This document shows positions 49,201 through 58,879 of a stretch of DNA of 64,000 nt, one piece after another; the first letter of the stretch is position 1, and every line of letters starts with the position of its first letter. The translations under genes were made by a program, and so were the position numbers. This DNA is from Prorocentrum cordatum (taxonomy: Eukaryota; Sar; Dinophyceae; Prorocentrales; Prorocentraceae): contig CAUYUJ010018871.1 of assembly GCA_963575745.1 (NCBI GenBank), positions 1 to 64,000 on the forward strand, written 5' to 3'. The notes under the pieces were generated by a model. The model saw only the letters and a list, made by a program, of their open reading frames with translations, had not been told where the DNA came from and searched no databases.

Positions 49201-51783
49201 GCCATTGGCATGAAGATTGCCAAACGTTTGGCACGGCGCGGGTTTCGCTATCAGTCCGCTCTTGAAGTTCTGGGGATCGAGGTAAATGCAGGCCGGCCTA
49301 TTCGGCATCGTAGGCTTCGAGAACGCATTCACAACGCTCGTAAGCGTCAACCTCGGCTTCGACGGATTCAAAAAGCTGGGTCCCTGGCCGCTCGTTTCGC
49401 TAAGCAGGCCCTTCCGTCGGCCATGCAGTATGGAGTCGGGGTCCATGGGGCTCCGCCGCAGCTCGTCGAGGCCATGAGGGGGGTTATGCGGGGCACTTGG
49501 TACACTCCAGGTTCTACTACATCTGCGTGGCTAACATCGTGCCTCCAGGGCTCTATGTATGAGGACCCCCAAGTTGCCTGCTGGGTTCAACCAGTTTATC
49601 AGTGGGCTTTATTGTTTCGGGATCGTGGTGTTCAACGCAGCACCCTGCAGAAGGCTTGGTCGCGTCAGGTCTTTCGTGTCCTCCAAGCGGCGAAGCCTTG
49701 GGCTAACGTCGCTGGGCCAGCAGGTGCGATGCTCTTGGCGGTGCAGGCTCTTGGCTGGAGGACGACCTCAGCCTCTAGTATCGTTACGGATGTTGGAGAT
49801 TGTTTGGATCTTTTGACAGATGCACCTGTGACGGTGCGCGACCTCACTCGTGCTGCTGCCGTCCGCCGATTATGGGAAGCATGGAGTAAAAGGTCAAACC
49901 CTGCTGATGATAATATGGACCCCAAGGAGCCCCTCGGATATTGGTTGGAGCCCATCCTGGGACTCTTGAAGGATCGTCCACATGACCCCGATGAGGACCC
50001 TGAACCTGACCCTGAAGGCCCTTGGAAGCTTACTGCGTCTGAGGATGGGCTCTTGAGGGCCTTGGTGGGAGGGGGACTTTGGTCCCCGCATCGACTTTAT
50101 CGGCATGGATACGCTCGCACATCTTGTTGCCCTGCGTGTGATTGTGAAGTGTGCACCTCATATCATATTCCTTGGGAGTGTGACGGACGTGCAGCACAGC
50201 AGCGTGCTGCAATGCGTAGTGTTGATTGTCGGGGCCTTCCGCCACGCTCGTCTGGCTCCTGGTTCTGGACAAGAGGCTTGGCACCTCGGTCATGTTTTCC
50301 GCCAGTGCCTCCACGAGATGATAGTGGACGCTGGCACATTCAATACGGGTCCCTTGACAATGTCACGGGGGACATCTACACGGACGGTGCGTGCAGAAAA
50401 GCATGGTACTGGCCTGAGGCTACGAGAGCGGGATGGGGGTTCGTGAAGTACAGTATGCGTGATATCCAGCTTCTTGTATACGGTGCTCTTCCTGGACCCA
50501 TTCAGAGTTCACCCAGGTCTGAGTTATATGCCTTTTTGCAAGTTCTAGTTGTATGCATTTTACCCATACATGTGCATACCGATTTTTATGGCCTTGTTGA
50601 GGGCCTAGACATGGGCCCTGGTTTCTGCTGTGGCCCCAGGCGACCAAATACTGACCTCTGGGAGGCCATCTGGAGAAAGCTTGATGACCTCGGCGGCCTT
50701 GGAGAGGCCATTCAAGTTTCGCATGTCAGGGGTCACCAGTCTGGTGACTCCGTGGAGGCACGGTCCAACAGATGGGCCGATTTCGCCGCCTGCCGCGGGC
50801 GGGACCTCCACTCAGCTAACAAGGCTGCATTCACCTCCATGAGGATTGCCCTCAGGTCTGTAAGGGGTGTGCTCAAATGGCTTTTGCAGGCTCATGCGTC
50901 TCATTTGTCACATGGACGCGTGGACACTTTTCGGCGCCCTCGGAAGATGAAAGTTCGGTCTAAAGCCAAAGCTTCCAGGGCGCCTGAAGCTCACCTGAAA
51001 CACGTTTTTACGCCGGTTCGGGATAAGTTTTGGCGGTGTGATTTTTGTAAGAAGGGGGCCCGATCTGAGGAGACGGTGCAGCGTTTCTCCAATTGGGTTT
51101 GCCCTGCGCGTGCTGCGTCCAGCCGTGGACCTAGCCCCTCGGTGGGCCGTGTGTCGCGGCAGAGGCCGCTGCGTGATGACCTCCCTCGGAGACGGTCTGC
51201 CTCGCCGCCAGAACGTTCCGTGCGGGCTAGGGTGAGCTTCGACCCTGTCGTATTGAGTCGCACTGTCGATGCGGCTGAGTTGGCACAGGCGGTCCAATCC
51301 ATTGATCGGTCCTCCCCCTCGCCCGACTCTCGCCCTCTTGTCGTGAGTCGTCCGAGTCGTCTGAGACTCCCTGATAGGGAAGGACTTGCCTTTGTGCCTG
51401 ATATGCCTCACTCAAAGCGGCAGCGCCTCCAGCCTAGGGGTCGCCCGGCGCTTTCGCAGACTACTGTCCCAGCTTCGGTTCTTCCGTTGAGGGGTATCGT
51501 GCCACCAGAGGCTGCCTGCGGTCATAGATGTTGGGTCTCAGAAGGCCACATTGTCTTATGCATTCGTTGCGGGTTTTATAGCTCGGGGGTGGCCAGTCAC
51601 CTTCTGCTGGATTGCTCACCGCCACCTGTCATGAGTGAGAGAGCCCAGCGGAATCGACGTTTGTTTCTCGACAGGTACCATCCTGCCGATGAGGGCCGTG
51701 ATAACTCACGGCGCATTCCCCAACCAAGGCCCCTTAGGGTTGACGATGCTGAAACCTCCTGGCTGCGTCTCCTTGGGCATTGA
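46261..51783 (+). CDS. LINE ORF2: endonuclease, reverse transcriptase, RNase H (1840 aa)
   Basis: ATG 46261 follows ORF1's stop by 19 bp. An exonuclease-endonuclease-phosphatase domain spans about 155-385: FNSSGW, VAVQELHL (Glu 181), VAGDWNV (Asp 300, Asn 302), KIDFWLAS (Asp 341) and a final HYPIQV His (367). It would nick the target DNA. The reverse transcriptase is at about 690-1010: IDIEKCFDRVPW (Asp 839), RGILPGCPLA and YADD (931-934). RNase H is at about 1370-1515: IYTDGAC (Asp 1375), SELYAF (Glu 1421), HTDFYGL (Asp 1441) and NRWADFAA (Asp 1507). Two Cys/His clusters follow (WRCDFCKKG...VCPA and CGHRCW...CIRCGF...HLLLDC), possible zinc sites for RNA binding. The frame has no break. Confidence 0.9.
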   Translation: MPRLFSDGAIRPFDPGRDDYELLHADQPSVLSPRDALSGDPRISASASTNSGTTSLPSLGDTHCSAVQVGPCIARGYRPAVRGGPYGTHCSALPTQPAARGYRPPSTDDGSAAVQVAVTKSGERLSSMTWSSDQPAHRQRRGLRGSRRKPLMMVSFNSSGWPQAKDFLDNMRHVSIVAVQELHLHGNGRLQAEEWCVRQGWQPFISDAIVSESDKPRAGVGLFVRSNIGVVKLSACLRDHVVVPGFSVAVLVRAGPRGGFVVASSYLEQGLKLGGANTTRISRLGSCLRYYGPPFVVAGDWNVTPEVLDQSYITTKLDARVVATAEGTCRDPGSGNYSKIDFWLASDTLASAMGTPTICGGYPARVHYPIQVSLGPRPRAQKVRRLLGPQLLPVYPVATPETDDGDEDGEVAYADRGLPDVEWPQLMRSDASFGFGDAAGHAQRLDWLAADLYKGVEAELLPLFDTGGQPSKFSGRADGPRYAYSTAGGALARQQPSGTRLSRALRTLQQRVHDLRHAYQCNNTILCTRIWAHLVDFMGGHGKDGRLRMSMPKYLANDLVHIITCISAQPPVYYCNMLQFLGDFCGRAAEAEERRLGSARSKAFSSWLKKALRGKSGPVHRWTKPRGWQLAEVDTELGPSSFPDDIATAQRASWGSIWAGVDHEPDHCAASVQDSSGDDHLGDLQELLAKGPRLPPLRIGELRRAAKQFSGGTAVGADVFRPRHWSLASNGALAVLGYLFHLCESWGQWPALIKNVHIVLLIKPSGGYRPIALLPSIYRIWGKARLNWVRSWASSLNRGFLALGAQKSTTDVAARLLVQAESTSIEVADSPITVHAIIDIEKCFDRVPWRRLLGSAVQHGFPPALMVLAVRMYASARRLSWDACFSAPVWATRGILPGCPLAMFCLQCVMLTPFDSLSGHTQHIDRSIDIYADDITIAIVGTAYAIVDAACSLLTILVDMLHAVGLPPARHKMTLTCSSPAIGMKIAKRLARRGFRYQSALEVLGIEVNAGRPIRHRRLRERIHNARKRQPRLRRIQKAGSLAARFAKQALPSAMQYGVGVHGAPPQLVEAMRGVMRGTWYTPGSTTSAWLTSCLQGSMYEDPQVACWVQPVYQWALLFRDRGVQRSTLQKAWSRQVFRVLQAAKPWANVAGPAGAMLLAVQALGWRTTSASSIVTDVGDCLDLLTDAPVTVRDLTRAAAVRRLWEAWSKRSNPADDNMDPKEPLGYWLEPILGLLKDRPHDPDEDPEPDPEGPWKLTASEDGLLRALVGGGLWSPHRLYRHGYARTSCCPACDCEVCTSYHIPWECDGRAAQQRAAMRSVDCRGLPPRSSGSWFWTRGLAPRSCFPPVPPRDDSGRWHIQYGSLDNVTGDIYTDGACRKAWYWPEATRAGWGFVKYSMRDIQLLVYGALPGPIQSSPRSELYAFLQVLVVCILPIHVHTDFYGLVEGLDMGPGFCCGPRRPNTDLWEAIWRKLDDLGGLGEAIQVSHVRGHQSGDSVEARSNRWADFAACRGRDLHSANKAAFTSMRIALRSVRGVLKWLLQAHASHLSHGRVDTFRRPRKMKVRSKAKASRAPEAHLKHVFTPVRDKFWRCDFCKKGARSEETVQRFSNWVCPARAASSRGPSPSVGRVSRQRPLRDDLPRRRSASPPERSVRARVSFDPVVLSRTVDAAELAQAVQSIDRSSPSPDSRPLVVSRPSRLRLPDREGLAFVPDMPHSKRQRLQPRGRPALSQTTVPASVLPLRGIVPPEAACGHRCWVSEGHIVLCIRCGFYSSGVASHLLLDCSPPPVMSERAQRNRRLFLDRYHPADEGRDNSRRIPQPRPLRVDDAETSWLRLLGH

Positions 51784-52179
51784 GTTGTTTTCTTTTCTTC
51801 GGCCCGTCCCAAATCTCCTGGACTCTGGCCGTGGCTCCTGGATCGGTCCTGGTGCCCTTTTAAACTCGTTTAGTTTTTGTCTGGTGGAGTGGCTGGGTGG
51901 TCCGTCGTCGTCGTCCGAGAGAGGCGCGCGCGCGCGCCCCTCGCGCGCGCGCGCGCGCGCGCCTGGTGACGGCGACTACAGCCAGGACCGCCCACGCCGC
52001 CGCCGCCGCCGCCGTCGTCGTCCGTCGCTTCTCGCCGTGATCCTCTCGGTGGGCGGGAAGCGTCCCTTTGGATGACTGGGGGGAGGCCGCTTGCCCCCCC
52101 GCTTTAAGGTGTATGTCGGTGCTCCGCGCGACATTTCCCTATAGCGTCGTATCCTCCTCCTCCTCCTCCTCCTCCTCCC
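51784..52179. other. LINE 3' flank with (GC)n and (TCC)n
   Basis: Contains CTTTTAAACTCGTTTAGTTTTT, an alternating GC stretch (about 51925-51962), CGCCGCCGC and a (TCC)n run (52151-52179) that abuts the spliced-leader relic. No gene. Confidence 0.6.
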
Positions 52180-52201
52180 TCCGTAGCCATTTTGGCTCAA
52201 A
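52180..52201 (+). other. Dinoflagellate spliced-leader relic
   Basis: TCCGTAGCCATTTTGGCTCA and the next base match the conserved 22-nt DinoSL at 21 positions; the last base is A instead of G. DinoSL is trans-spliced onto mRNA 5' ends, so its presence in the genome marks reverse-transcribed mRNA. There is no splice donor GT after it, unlike an SL RNA gene. The decayed LINE ORF1 begins 188 bp downstream in the same orientation. Confidence 0.92.
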
Positions 52202-52389
52202 TACGAAACCGTGGCCCCGTGGCTTCGTACTTGCCTGCAATCAATGGGCTGGCTCGAGGCGACCTGCCCCACAGCAGGCTTTCCTTCTCCTGCGATCGCC
52301 GTGTCCGTCTGCAGCATCCCTGAGGCTGCAGGCGCCGCTCTTCTGACAACGTCATTTCTTACACGTCCCTTTTCTGGCGCCAACGGCAC

Positions 52390-53684
52390 ATGCCGAGCGA
52401 TGAGGCATCTGATCCCTCCAGAAGTAGCAGGGGGGTCTCCGCTCGGGACCGCCGTGCGCCCCGCCGTCGCAAAGAAGACAAACACCGCCGTCGTCGCCAA
52501 GATCGGGATTACTCATCGTCACGCTCATGCAGCGGCAGCTCTCGGCAAGGCGACCGCACCTCACACCATGCTCAGCGCCGTGGTGCAAGCGCTCTGTCTG
52601 ATGCTCGTGGCGGTCACCGTGGTCCGCGTTTTACGCCAGACATGGCTCGAGACATCGAGATCGCGGCGACCTTCCCCGACGGCGAGATGGGCGAACATCA
52701 AGCTGCTGATCATTTCAAGGGCGTGCTGACCCTTGACGCGCCGCTGCAAGCGCCTCTGTGGATCCTGCAGCTGCCCCCCCTCGCGCGGGCGCGGCGTCGT
52801 CTGTTGATTCCATCGAGGCCGCGGTTACCTCCGCTGTCGCGCAGCAGATAGTTGGAGTCCGCACCGAAGTCAACTCGATCATGGGCCAGGCACACAACGA
52901 CATGCGCGACACGGTGGTGGGTTTACTTCGGCCGCAAGCTGCTCGGTTGGACACTCACGACTCTGAGATTCGCCAGCTACAGGGGCGTGCTGCTACCTTG
53001 GAGGCCCGGCAGGGCGCTCTTCGCTCCGACACGGATGCGGCGCAGCGCTCGCTGGCATACGCTCGAAATGCCGAGGCTGGGGTTGTGGATTTCGCGCGTC
53101 TCGCCAAGTATGACAGACCCCCCGACCCCGGCATTTTCAGAATCGGCTGTGCCCAGCCGACGGCCGACATGGAGATCAAACATCGCCTTGCGCAGTGGTT
53201 CCAAGACGCGGTCTTGTCACCAGATCAATATTGCTTCCGCGGTAAATCGCATGGCGAAGTGTTCTACCTGCATCTTCATGGTGGCGCTCCTGGTATCGCT
53301 CGGGCCGTTCGGCTGGCCCAACACCGGCAGATTCCTGGCGGTGCCTGGAGACGGTTCACTGTTCTGGCTGTCAGCGGTGCCACCAACGCTCTCTATGTCA
53401 ACCCAGACTTTCCGCCGAAGCAAGTACGACGGGAAACGCAGGGCAAAAGGCTGTTGAGTACTCTTCAGTTTGCACGCGCAGGCTACGATTGGCGATTCAT
53501 GCGAGCTCGTGGTCTCATCAGCGCTGACACAGTTCCAATCGTCGAGGTTCAGCCTCAGGGCGTCAACGAAGCCACTAAGCTCGAATGGTTTCCCGATGGG
53601 GTCAGCGCAGCATCTATATCCAGTCGATCGCGGAGATGTTCAAATTATCCCAGTGCGACCCTACCAAGGAGTCGGAGCATTTAG
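52390..53684 (+). pseudogene. LINE ORF1-like protein, frameshifted
   Basis: ATG 52390 opens a basic, Arg/Ser-rich N-terminus (RRKEDKHRRRRQDRD) that continues to about 52770. A shift at a run of seven C (52774-52780) moves the protein to the frame read from 52758: IEAAVTSAVAQQIVGVRTEV (coiled-coil start), a heptad region (LDTHDSEIRQLQGRAATLEA), then a domain like the RNA-binding and C-terminal parts of L1-type ORF1 (VFYLHLHGG, LYVNPDFPPKQVRRETQGKR). The C-terminus dissolves into a CATCTA microsatellite. It lies downstream of the spliced-leader relic, so it is probably a retroposed transcript. Different in domain make-up from the ORF1 at 45348. Confidence 0.65.
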
Positions 53685-53689
53685 GAGAG

Positions 53690-54385
53690 CAACATCTACA
53701 TCTACACCGGCAGCTACATGTACATCTACACCTGCATATACATCTACATCACCACCAACAGCGAGACTCACATCTACATCTACACCTACATCTACATCTG
53801 CATCTACACATACATCCACATCTATACCTACATATACATCTACATCTACAGTTTCGCATTGTTTCTTGTGCTTTGCATTGCTTTTGCTTTTGCTCTTGCC
53901 TTTGCGTTTGCCTTTGCCTTTGCTTTTGTTGTTGCTGGTTGCTGGTGCGTGTGCGTTGCTCTTGTTTTTTTATTTTGCTATGATATGATGTGCTAGGCTA
54001 TGCTTTGCTGCGCTGTGCTATGTTAAGCAATGCGATACTATGCTATGTTATGCTGCGCTATGGTATGATATCATATGATATGATATGATATGATATGATA
54101 ATATATGTTATTATATGGTGTGCTTGGCTATGCTATGATATGCGATGATATGATGTGCGAATGCTGCGCTAAGCTAAGCTAAGGTAAGCTATGCTAAGCT
54201 AAGCTCAGCTAGCTTAGGCTAAGCTAAGCTATACCAAGCTAAGTTAAGCTAGGCTAAGATGAGGTAAGCTAAGCTAAGCCAGGTTAGGTTAAACTAAGCT
54301 CAGTTAAGCTAGGCTAGGCTAGGCTAAGCTAAAGTTAAGCTGAGCTAAGCTAAGCTAAGCTAAGCTAAGCTGGGTGAACCCAGGG
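53690..54385 (+). repeat. CATCTA, TATGA and TAAGC microsatellites
   Basis: Three successive simple repeats: (ACATCT)n 53690-53850, TGCTATGTTATG/ATGATATGAT 53990-54165 and (CTAAG)n 54165-54375. They separate ORF1 and ORF2 remains. Confidence 0.9.
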
Positions 54386-54589
54386 GGCGCAACTGGGGGA
54401 ACCGCGGGGCGGATGCCGGGGGAACCGCCCGGGGCGAGTTGAACTGCCCGCCCCTTTAAGCACACCGAGTAAGAACCCTTCTAGGCAGAGCCTAGGTAGG
54501 GAACAAGAGTTCCAGAGCGTTGACACTTCGGCATGGACGCTATCCTAGCAAACGGTGGCTGCCTTGTGAGATTGACAAATGTGGCTCTC

Positions 54590-57500
54590 AGGAGCTTCGG
54601 GCGGTCAGTTGGAACGCTCGTGAGCTGCGGCGTTACAGCCGCAAGAATCGGCGGCATAAGTTTCTCGCCATGTCATCTTCCTGCAGGAAGTGCACGGCAA
54701 TGAATCACTCTCTCAGCGCTCTTGAACACATTCCACTGTCAGTATAGGCTATTCTACTCTGGCTTACACGAGGAAGCTGACGTCAATGACATCCGCCCCA
54801 GCAAGGGCGGCGCTGCTATCATCACCCCCTGGCGCGCAGAGGGCATCGTCCAGCAACTTCAGCCAGGGCGCAAATCTGTCTTCGAGCACCGCGCCATTGT
54901 CCCTGGCCGCGTCCACCGCTTGTCCGCGCGAGAACCCGCGACTCACAAGGAGGTGTGATTCCTGAATGTCCATGATTATGGCGTCCCCCGATCCCAGCGG
55001 CAGGCCATTCGTCGGCACTGCGTTCAAAATGTCTCTTGGGCGAGGCAAGACGAACTCGCCCATTTCTTTGTTTGCTGCTGGTGATTTTAATGCGAGCGAC
55101 GCTTTCGACCAGTCTCTCCTCTTACCTCGACGGCGGCAGGCGCGGCGATCGCAGGATGGCAGAGCGTCCCAGGCTGCGTTTTTCTGGCGCGACCTGTTCG
55201 CGCGCGGCATGCTGGAGTTGGAGAGCCCCCCCCCCCCCCCCCCCGACGCGCCATCGACCGTGTCTTCATCTCCCTCAGCTGTCATTTCGTCACTGACTGC
55301 GACGCGTCTCTCGACGTGGCGCGCGAGGCCCCGCGGCTCTCCGATTGGGCCCTCTCGGACCACGCGATCATCAGGATGAGGCTGGCGCCGAAGAAGCCAC
55401 AGAGCCACGACATGTGCTCGATTCCTGCGGTCATCTTCAAGCTGCCGAGGCCCCGTGCAACGCTTCAGAACTGCATCGACGCTGACAGGCTTCACAAGTA
55501 CGACGCTGGCGGCAAGTGGGCTGGCATGAAGGAGTTGATGCATGTGGCTGCTGCGATCGCTCGCGATGAGATGTAGACAGGACTCCTGCCGCCTGCTGGC
55601 ACTGGGGCGGCGGAGTTCAAATGCGTGACGCTACGGGCCATCGCTCGGACGGTCTGACGCCAAGACGTTCGGCTTGCTCATCGGCTTCCTGGCACCTCTG
55701 CTCTCGCTGAACAATATCTGCGGGTCGGCGACGACAACTTGGTCTATCTCGCTCACTCCGCCGAGTACCGCGACCTGGCGATGCTTGCCAACCAGCAGCG
55801 GTTTGACGAGGCGGCGCAGCTGGCTGCTCGAGCCGCAGGCCGTCGCCCGCGGGCTGCCCGAGGCGATGGCCCACCAGCTGGGGCACCGGAGCAAGTGAAG
55901 ACCCAGCAAACTTCGATGAGTCAAGCTTCGGCGTGGAATCCTAGTCGGCGACGTCTTGTGATCAATGGCCTGAAGCACGCGCTGGGCCGCTCTCTCACTG
56001 TCGAGCGCGACCCGCCCTCCATGGCCCACATCGTCAAAAAGTTCTGGCAGCCGATCTTCGCCGAGGCCACTCGCTCTGAGGTTGCGATGTCTGAATATCT
56101 AGACGGCCGCGCGCCTCCCATTTCTTTTGAAGACCCCCCCTCCTCACCCCTGCTAATCCCCCCAGAGCTTTAAAACGCGGGGGGGCCTCCCTCCCTGGCC
56201 CTGACCGTCTCCAATGCGCCGCGCGGAGGGCCGCCCCTGCTGCCACAGACGTGCTATATGAGGCGTCGTTGCGGATTTTCTCGGGGGCGGGCCGTGTCGA
56301 AGTTAAACGTTAAACCATTTTAACTTTGTCTTCACCCCCAAAGGTGGAGGCCCCCATGATCTCACTGAGCGGGCGAGGGATGCTGGATGCCTTCGCCCTT
56401 TGAATTAAGAGAACACCGAGAGTAAAGCCTTTGCCCAGACCGTCAACGCACGCTTATCTAGAGTAGCAAAGCAGCGCGTTCATGAAATTCAGCAAGGATT
56501 CGTTCACGGCCGTAACTTCGAGTCGCACATTATAAATTTGGATGCCGAGGCGCGCCTTAGCAGCATCGGGGATGATGCTCCCAATTGTCGCCCGTGCTTC
56601 ATTTCCTATGATATACGGGCTGCCCTTCGCAGCGTGTCTCAGCAGTGGCTCCAATCTGTGTTGTGAAGATTTAATCTGCCCCGAGGCTACCCAAAGGGGA
56701 TTTCTGCCCTGGGTTCAGATGCTGCCGGACACGTCAAAATTGGCTCTGAGAGGCATCGGCTTCTTGCGATTTCCCGAGGAGCCCCCCAGGGATGCCCGCG
56801 GAGTGGAACGCTGTGGGCCCTGGGGGTGGACCCGATATGCCGCCACCTTGCTGCCGCGCATGCCCAGGGCCCCCGCCGGCTGGCGCCTTCTCCGCCGCCT
56901 CGGGGCCCCATGGAGGATCGGCTGGCGCGGGTGGCGCCCCTCCCAGCCCCCCCCTCCTTTCTGCTGGTGCGCGCGCCGACAATGTTGGGGCCCCCCTCTC
57001 CGACCTCTCCCTCCAGCCCCTCCTCCACCCTCCATTCGCAGCGGCCTCTGATCTTGCGCGCCTTGATCTTCAACCCAAGAAATGCGGCTTAGTTCCGACC
57101 TGGAAGATTCTGACTGGCGAGGAGATCGACGAGCTTCGGGCCGCCGCGCGGCTCCTAGCCCCCCCATGGCCCGACGTCCAGATTTGCAGTTCTTTCCGAT
57201 ATCATGGCATCCAATCCGGCCCAGGGGTAAGTCTACAAAATCAGTTCGATTCTGGAGGCCAGAAATGGCGGTCTCGCTGTTGGATGGTTGCGGGCACACG
57301 CGCTCCCACCGACGCTCGCGTTCGTCTCTACCGCATATTCATCCCCCCCTGCCTCTCGTACGTCTCCCAGTTCTTCCCTCCCCCTTCGCGCATACTTCAG
57401 AAGGAGGCGCGCGCGTTGCGCGAGCTTTTGAGGCTGCCACCCTCATCATTGGACCTAGCCTAGCTCCATTGTCTTCGATGGCTGCGCGCACCCGAGCCCG

Positions 57501-57900
57501 TGAAATCGATGAATCTCTCATGCTTGCGGCGCGCTGCTGGCCACGCATGCAGACGCTGGAGCAATGTCCTTGGCCGCGCCCAGAACCGCGCCGTCAGCGA
57601 ACGTCCGATGGCGCGGGCGCTGGCAGGAAAGTGTTGCTCGCCATGCTGCAACATTGCGATTCTCACAGTTCAGATGTTCTCCCCTTCTTCGCCCCCCCCC
57701 CCCCCCCCCCCCTCCCTCGCCATGTCCCCCTCGAAGCCCGCGCCGACGCCGCGGCGGCAGCGGCGGCCGCTGCTGCGCGGCGCGGGCCGCAGAAGCTTCA
57801 GATTCAGCACTCATTAAGTTCGCAGCTCCAATGTATCCACGACGGCATCCCCGCGCTCATGCGTCGCAGGATGGCCTCTTGGTTTCCCGAGAGCCTCCCC
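54590..57900 (+). pseudogene. Decayed LINE ORF2 (endonuclease and reverse transcriptase)
   Basis: Fragments in changing frames but in correct order: RAVSWNAREL (about 54600), FLQEVHGNE (about 54676), GGAAIITP (about 54805), LFAAGDFNASDAF (about 55070) and SDHAIIRMRL (about 55355) are the endonuclease motifs. VNARLSRVAKQRVHEIQQGF (about 56440), CFISYDIRAALRSVS (about 56600), RGAPQGCPRSGTLWALGVDP (about 56775), a degenerate ADNVG in place of the YADD box (about 56980) and NPKKCGLVPTW (about 57073) are reverse transcriptase motifs. RLYRIFIPPCLSYVSQFFPP (about 57330) is the connector after it. No RNase H was seen. Many shifts and poly-C runs mean it cannot make a protein. Confidence 0.75.
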
Positions 57901-58224
57901 CCCCCTCTTCTTCCTCACCTCATCATCCGCTGGAGGCGACTCCGCGCTGTCTTAGCCAGCGCCCCCCCCTCTCGGGCGCGGCCGCGCATGAAATCCCTCG
58001 CGGGCGCGTGATAACAATTGGCAGAACGAAGGTTCCCGCCCCGGCGAAGCGCAGGCTTGGCTGCGACTGCTCCGGCGACATCGCCCCCTACATATTGCGC
58101 CCGCGTTTGTGGGCCGCGGCTGCGTTCCAACCGCCCCCCCCTCCCATGCGCCCCTGGGCCCGCTGAGGCCTGGGGGGCGAGTCTGACTATTCTGTGTCCT
58201 TCAATAGTTCTGGGCCCCCCGACT

Positions 58225-58740
58225 ACTGGCACCCCCCGGACTGCAGGCGCCCCTTCCACCCCCCCCCCGGACTACAGGTACCCCCCCTTGGATTGCAGGT
58301 ACCCCCCCCCCCCCCCCGGACTACGGGCGCTTCTCCCCGGCCTACAGGCCCCCCCCCCTGGATTATAGGCACCCCCGTTAAGCGCTGCAAATTTTCTCCG
58401 AAGCTACGGGGCCCCGTCAACTCGCTACCCCCAGGGGGGCCACGGCGGCCCGCCAAGCATGTCTTTGCAAATTTCCACCCATCGCCCACATTGGGTCAGC
58501 GGTCGAGACGGGGCGCTATCGAGGGGCGAATGGGCATCGACGAATGACGCGCGTGCTTCGACGAATAACACGCGCGCCCCCCCGGACTACAGGCGCCCCC
58601 GCGCGGCCCCGCCCCCGGACTACAGGCGCCCCCCCAGACTACAAATGCCCATTCCCCGGATCACAGGCCCCCCCCCCTCCCCGGACCGCTGGGACCCCCC
58701 CCGGACTACGCTCGCCCGCCCCGGACTACTGGCGCGCTGG
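58225..58740 (+). repeat. GGACTACAGGCGCCCCCC minisatellite
   Basis: About 15 units of 16-30 bp with the core CCCCGGACTACAGGC, interrupted by about 180 bp of unique DNA (58375-58560). Confidence 0.9.
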
Positions 58741-58879
58741 AAGGCGGGCGATAGGGAGCCAGCCAAACCTTAGTGCCCGCCTTCACAATGTACCGCAAAC
58801 TGATGCTTACCCCCCCGCTTCTCGCCCCTGCAACTGGCGCTCGGGCCGGGCGGGCGCGGGCGGCCGCGCGGGCAGCCTC

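Larger units (their letters stand above)
45348..51783 (+). mobile_element. Intact non-LTR (LINE) retrotransposon, coding part
   Basis: Two ORFs 19 bp apart: a zinc-finger/coiled-coil ORF1 and a 1840-aa ORF2 with endonuclease, reverse transcriptase and RNase H. All catalytic motifs and reading frames are intact. No target duplication or poly-A tail was found; the 5' region may start after the (CTC)n run at 45076 and the 3' untranslated region may extend to about 52140. Presence of RNase H places it with the I/Tad-like groups rather than L1. Confidence 0.88.
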
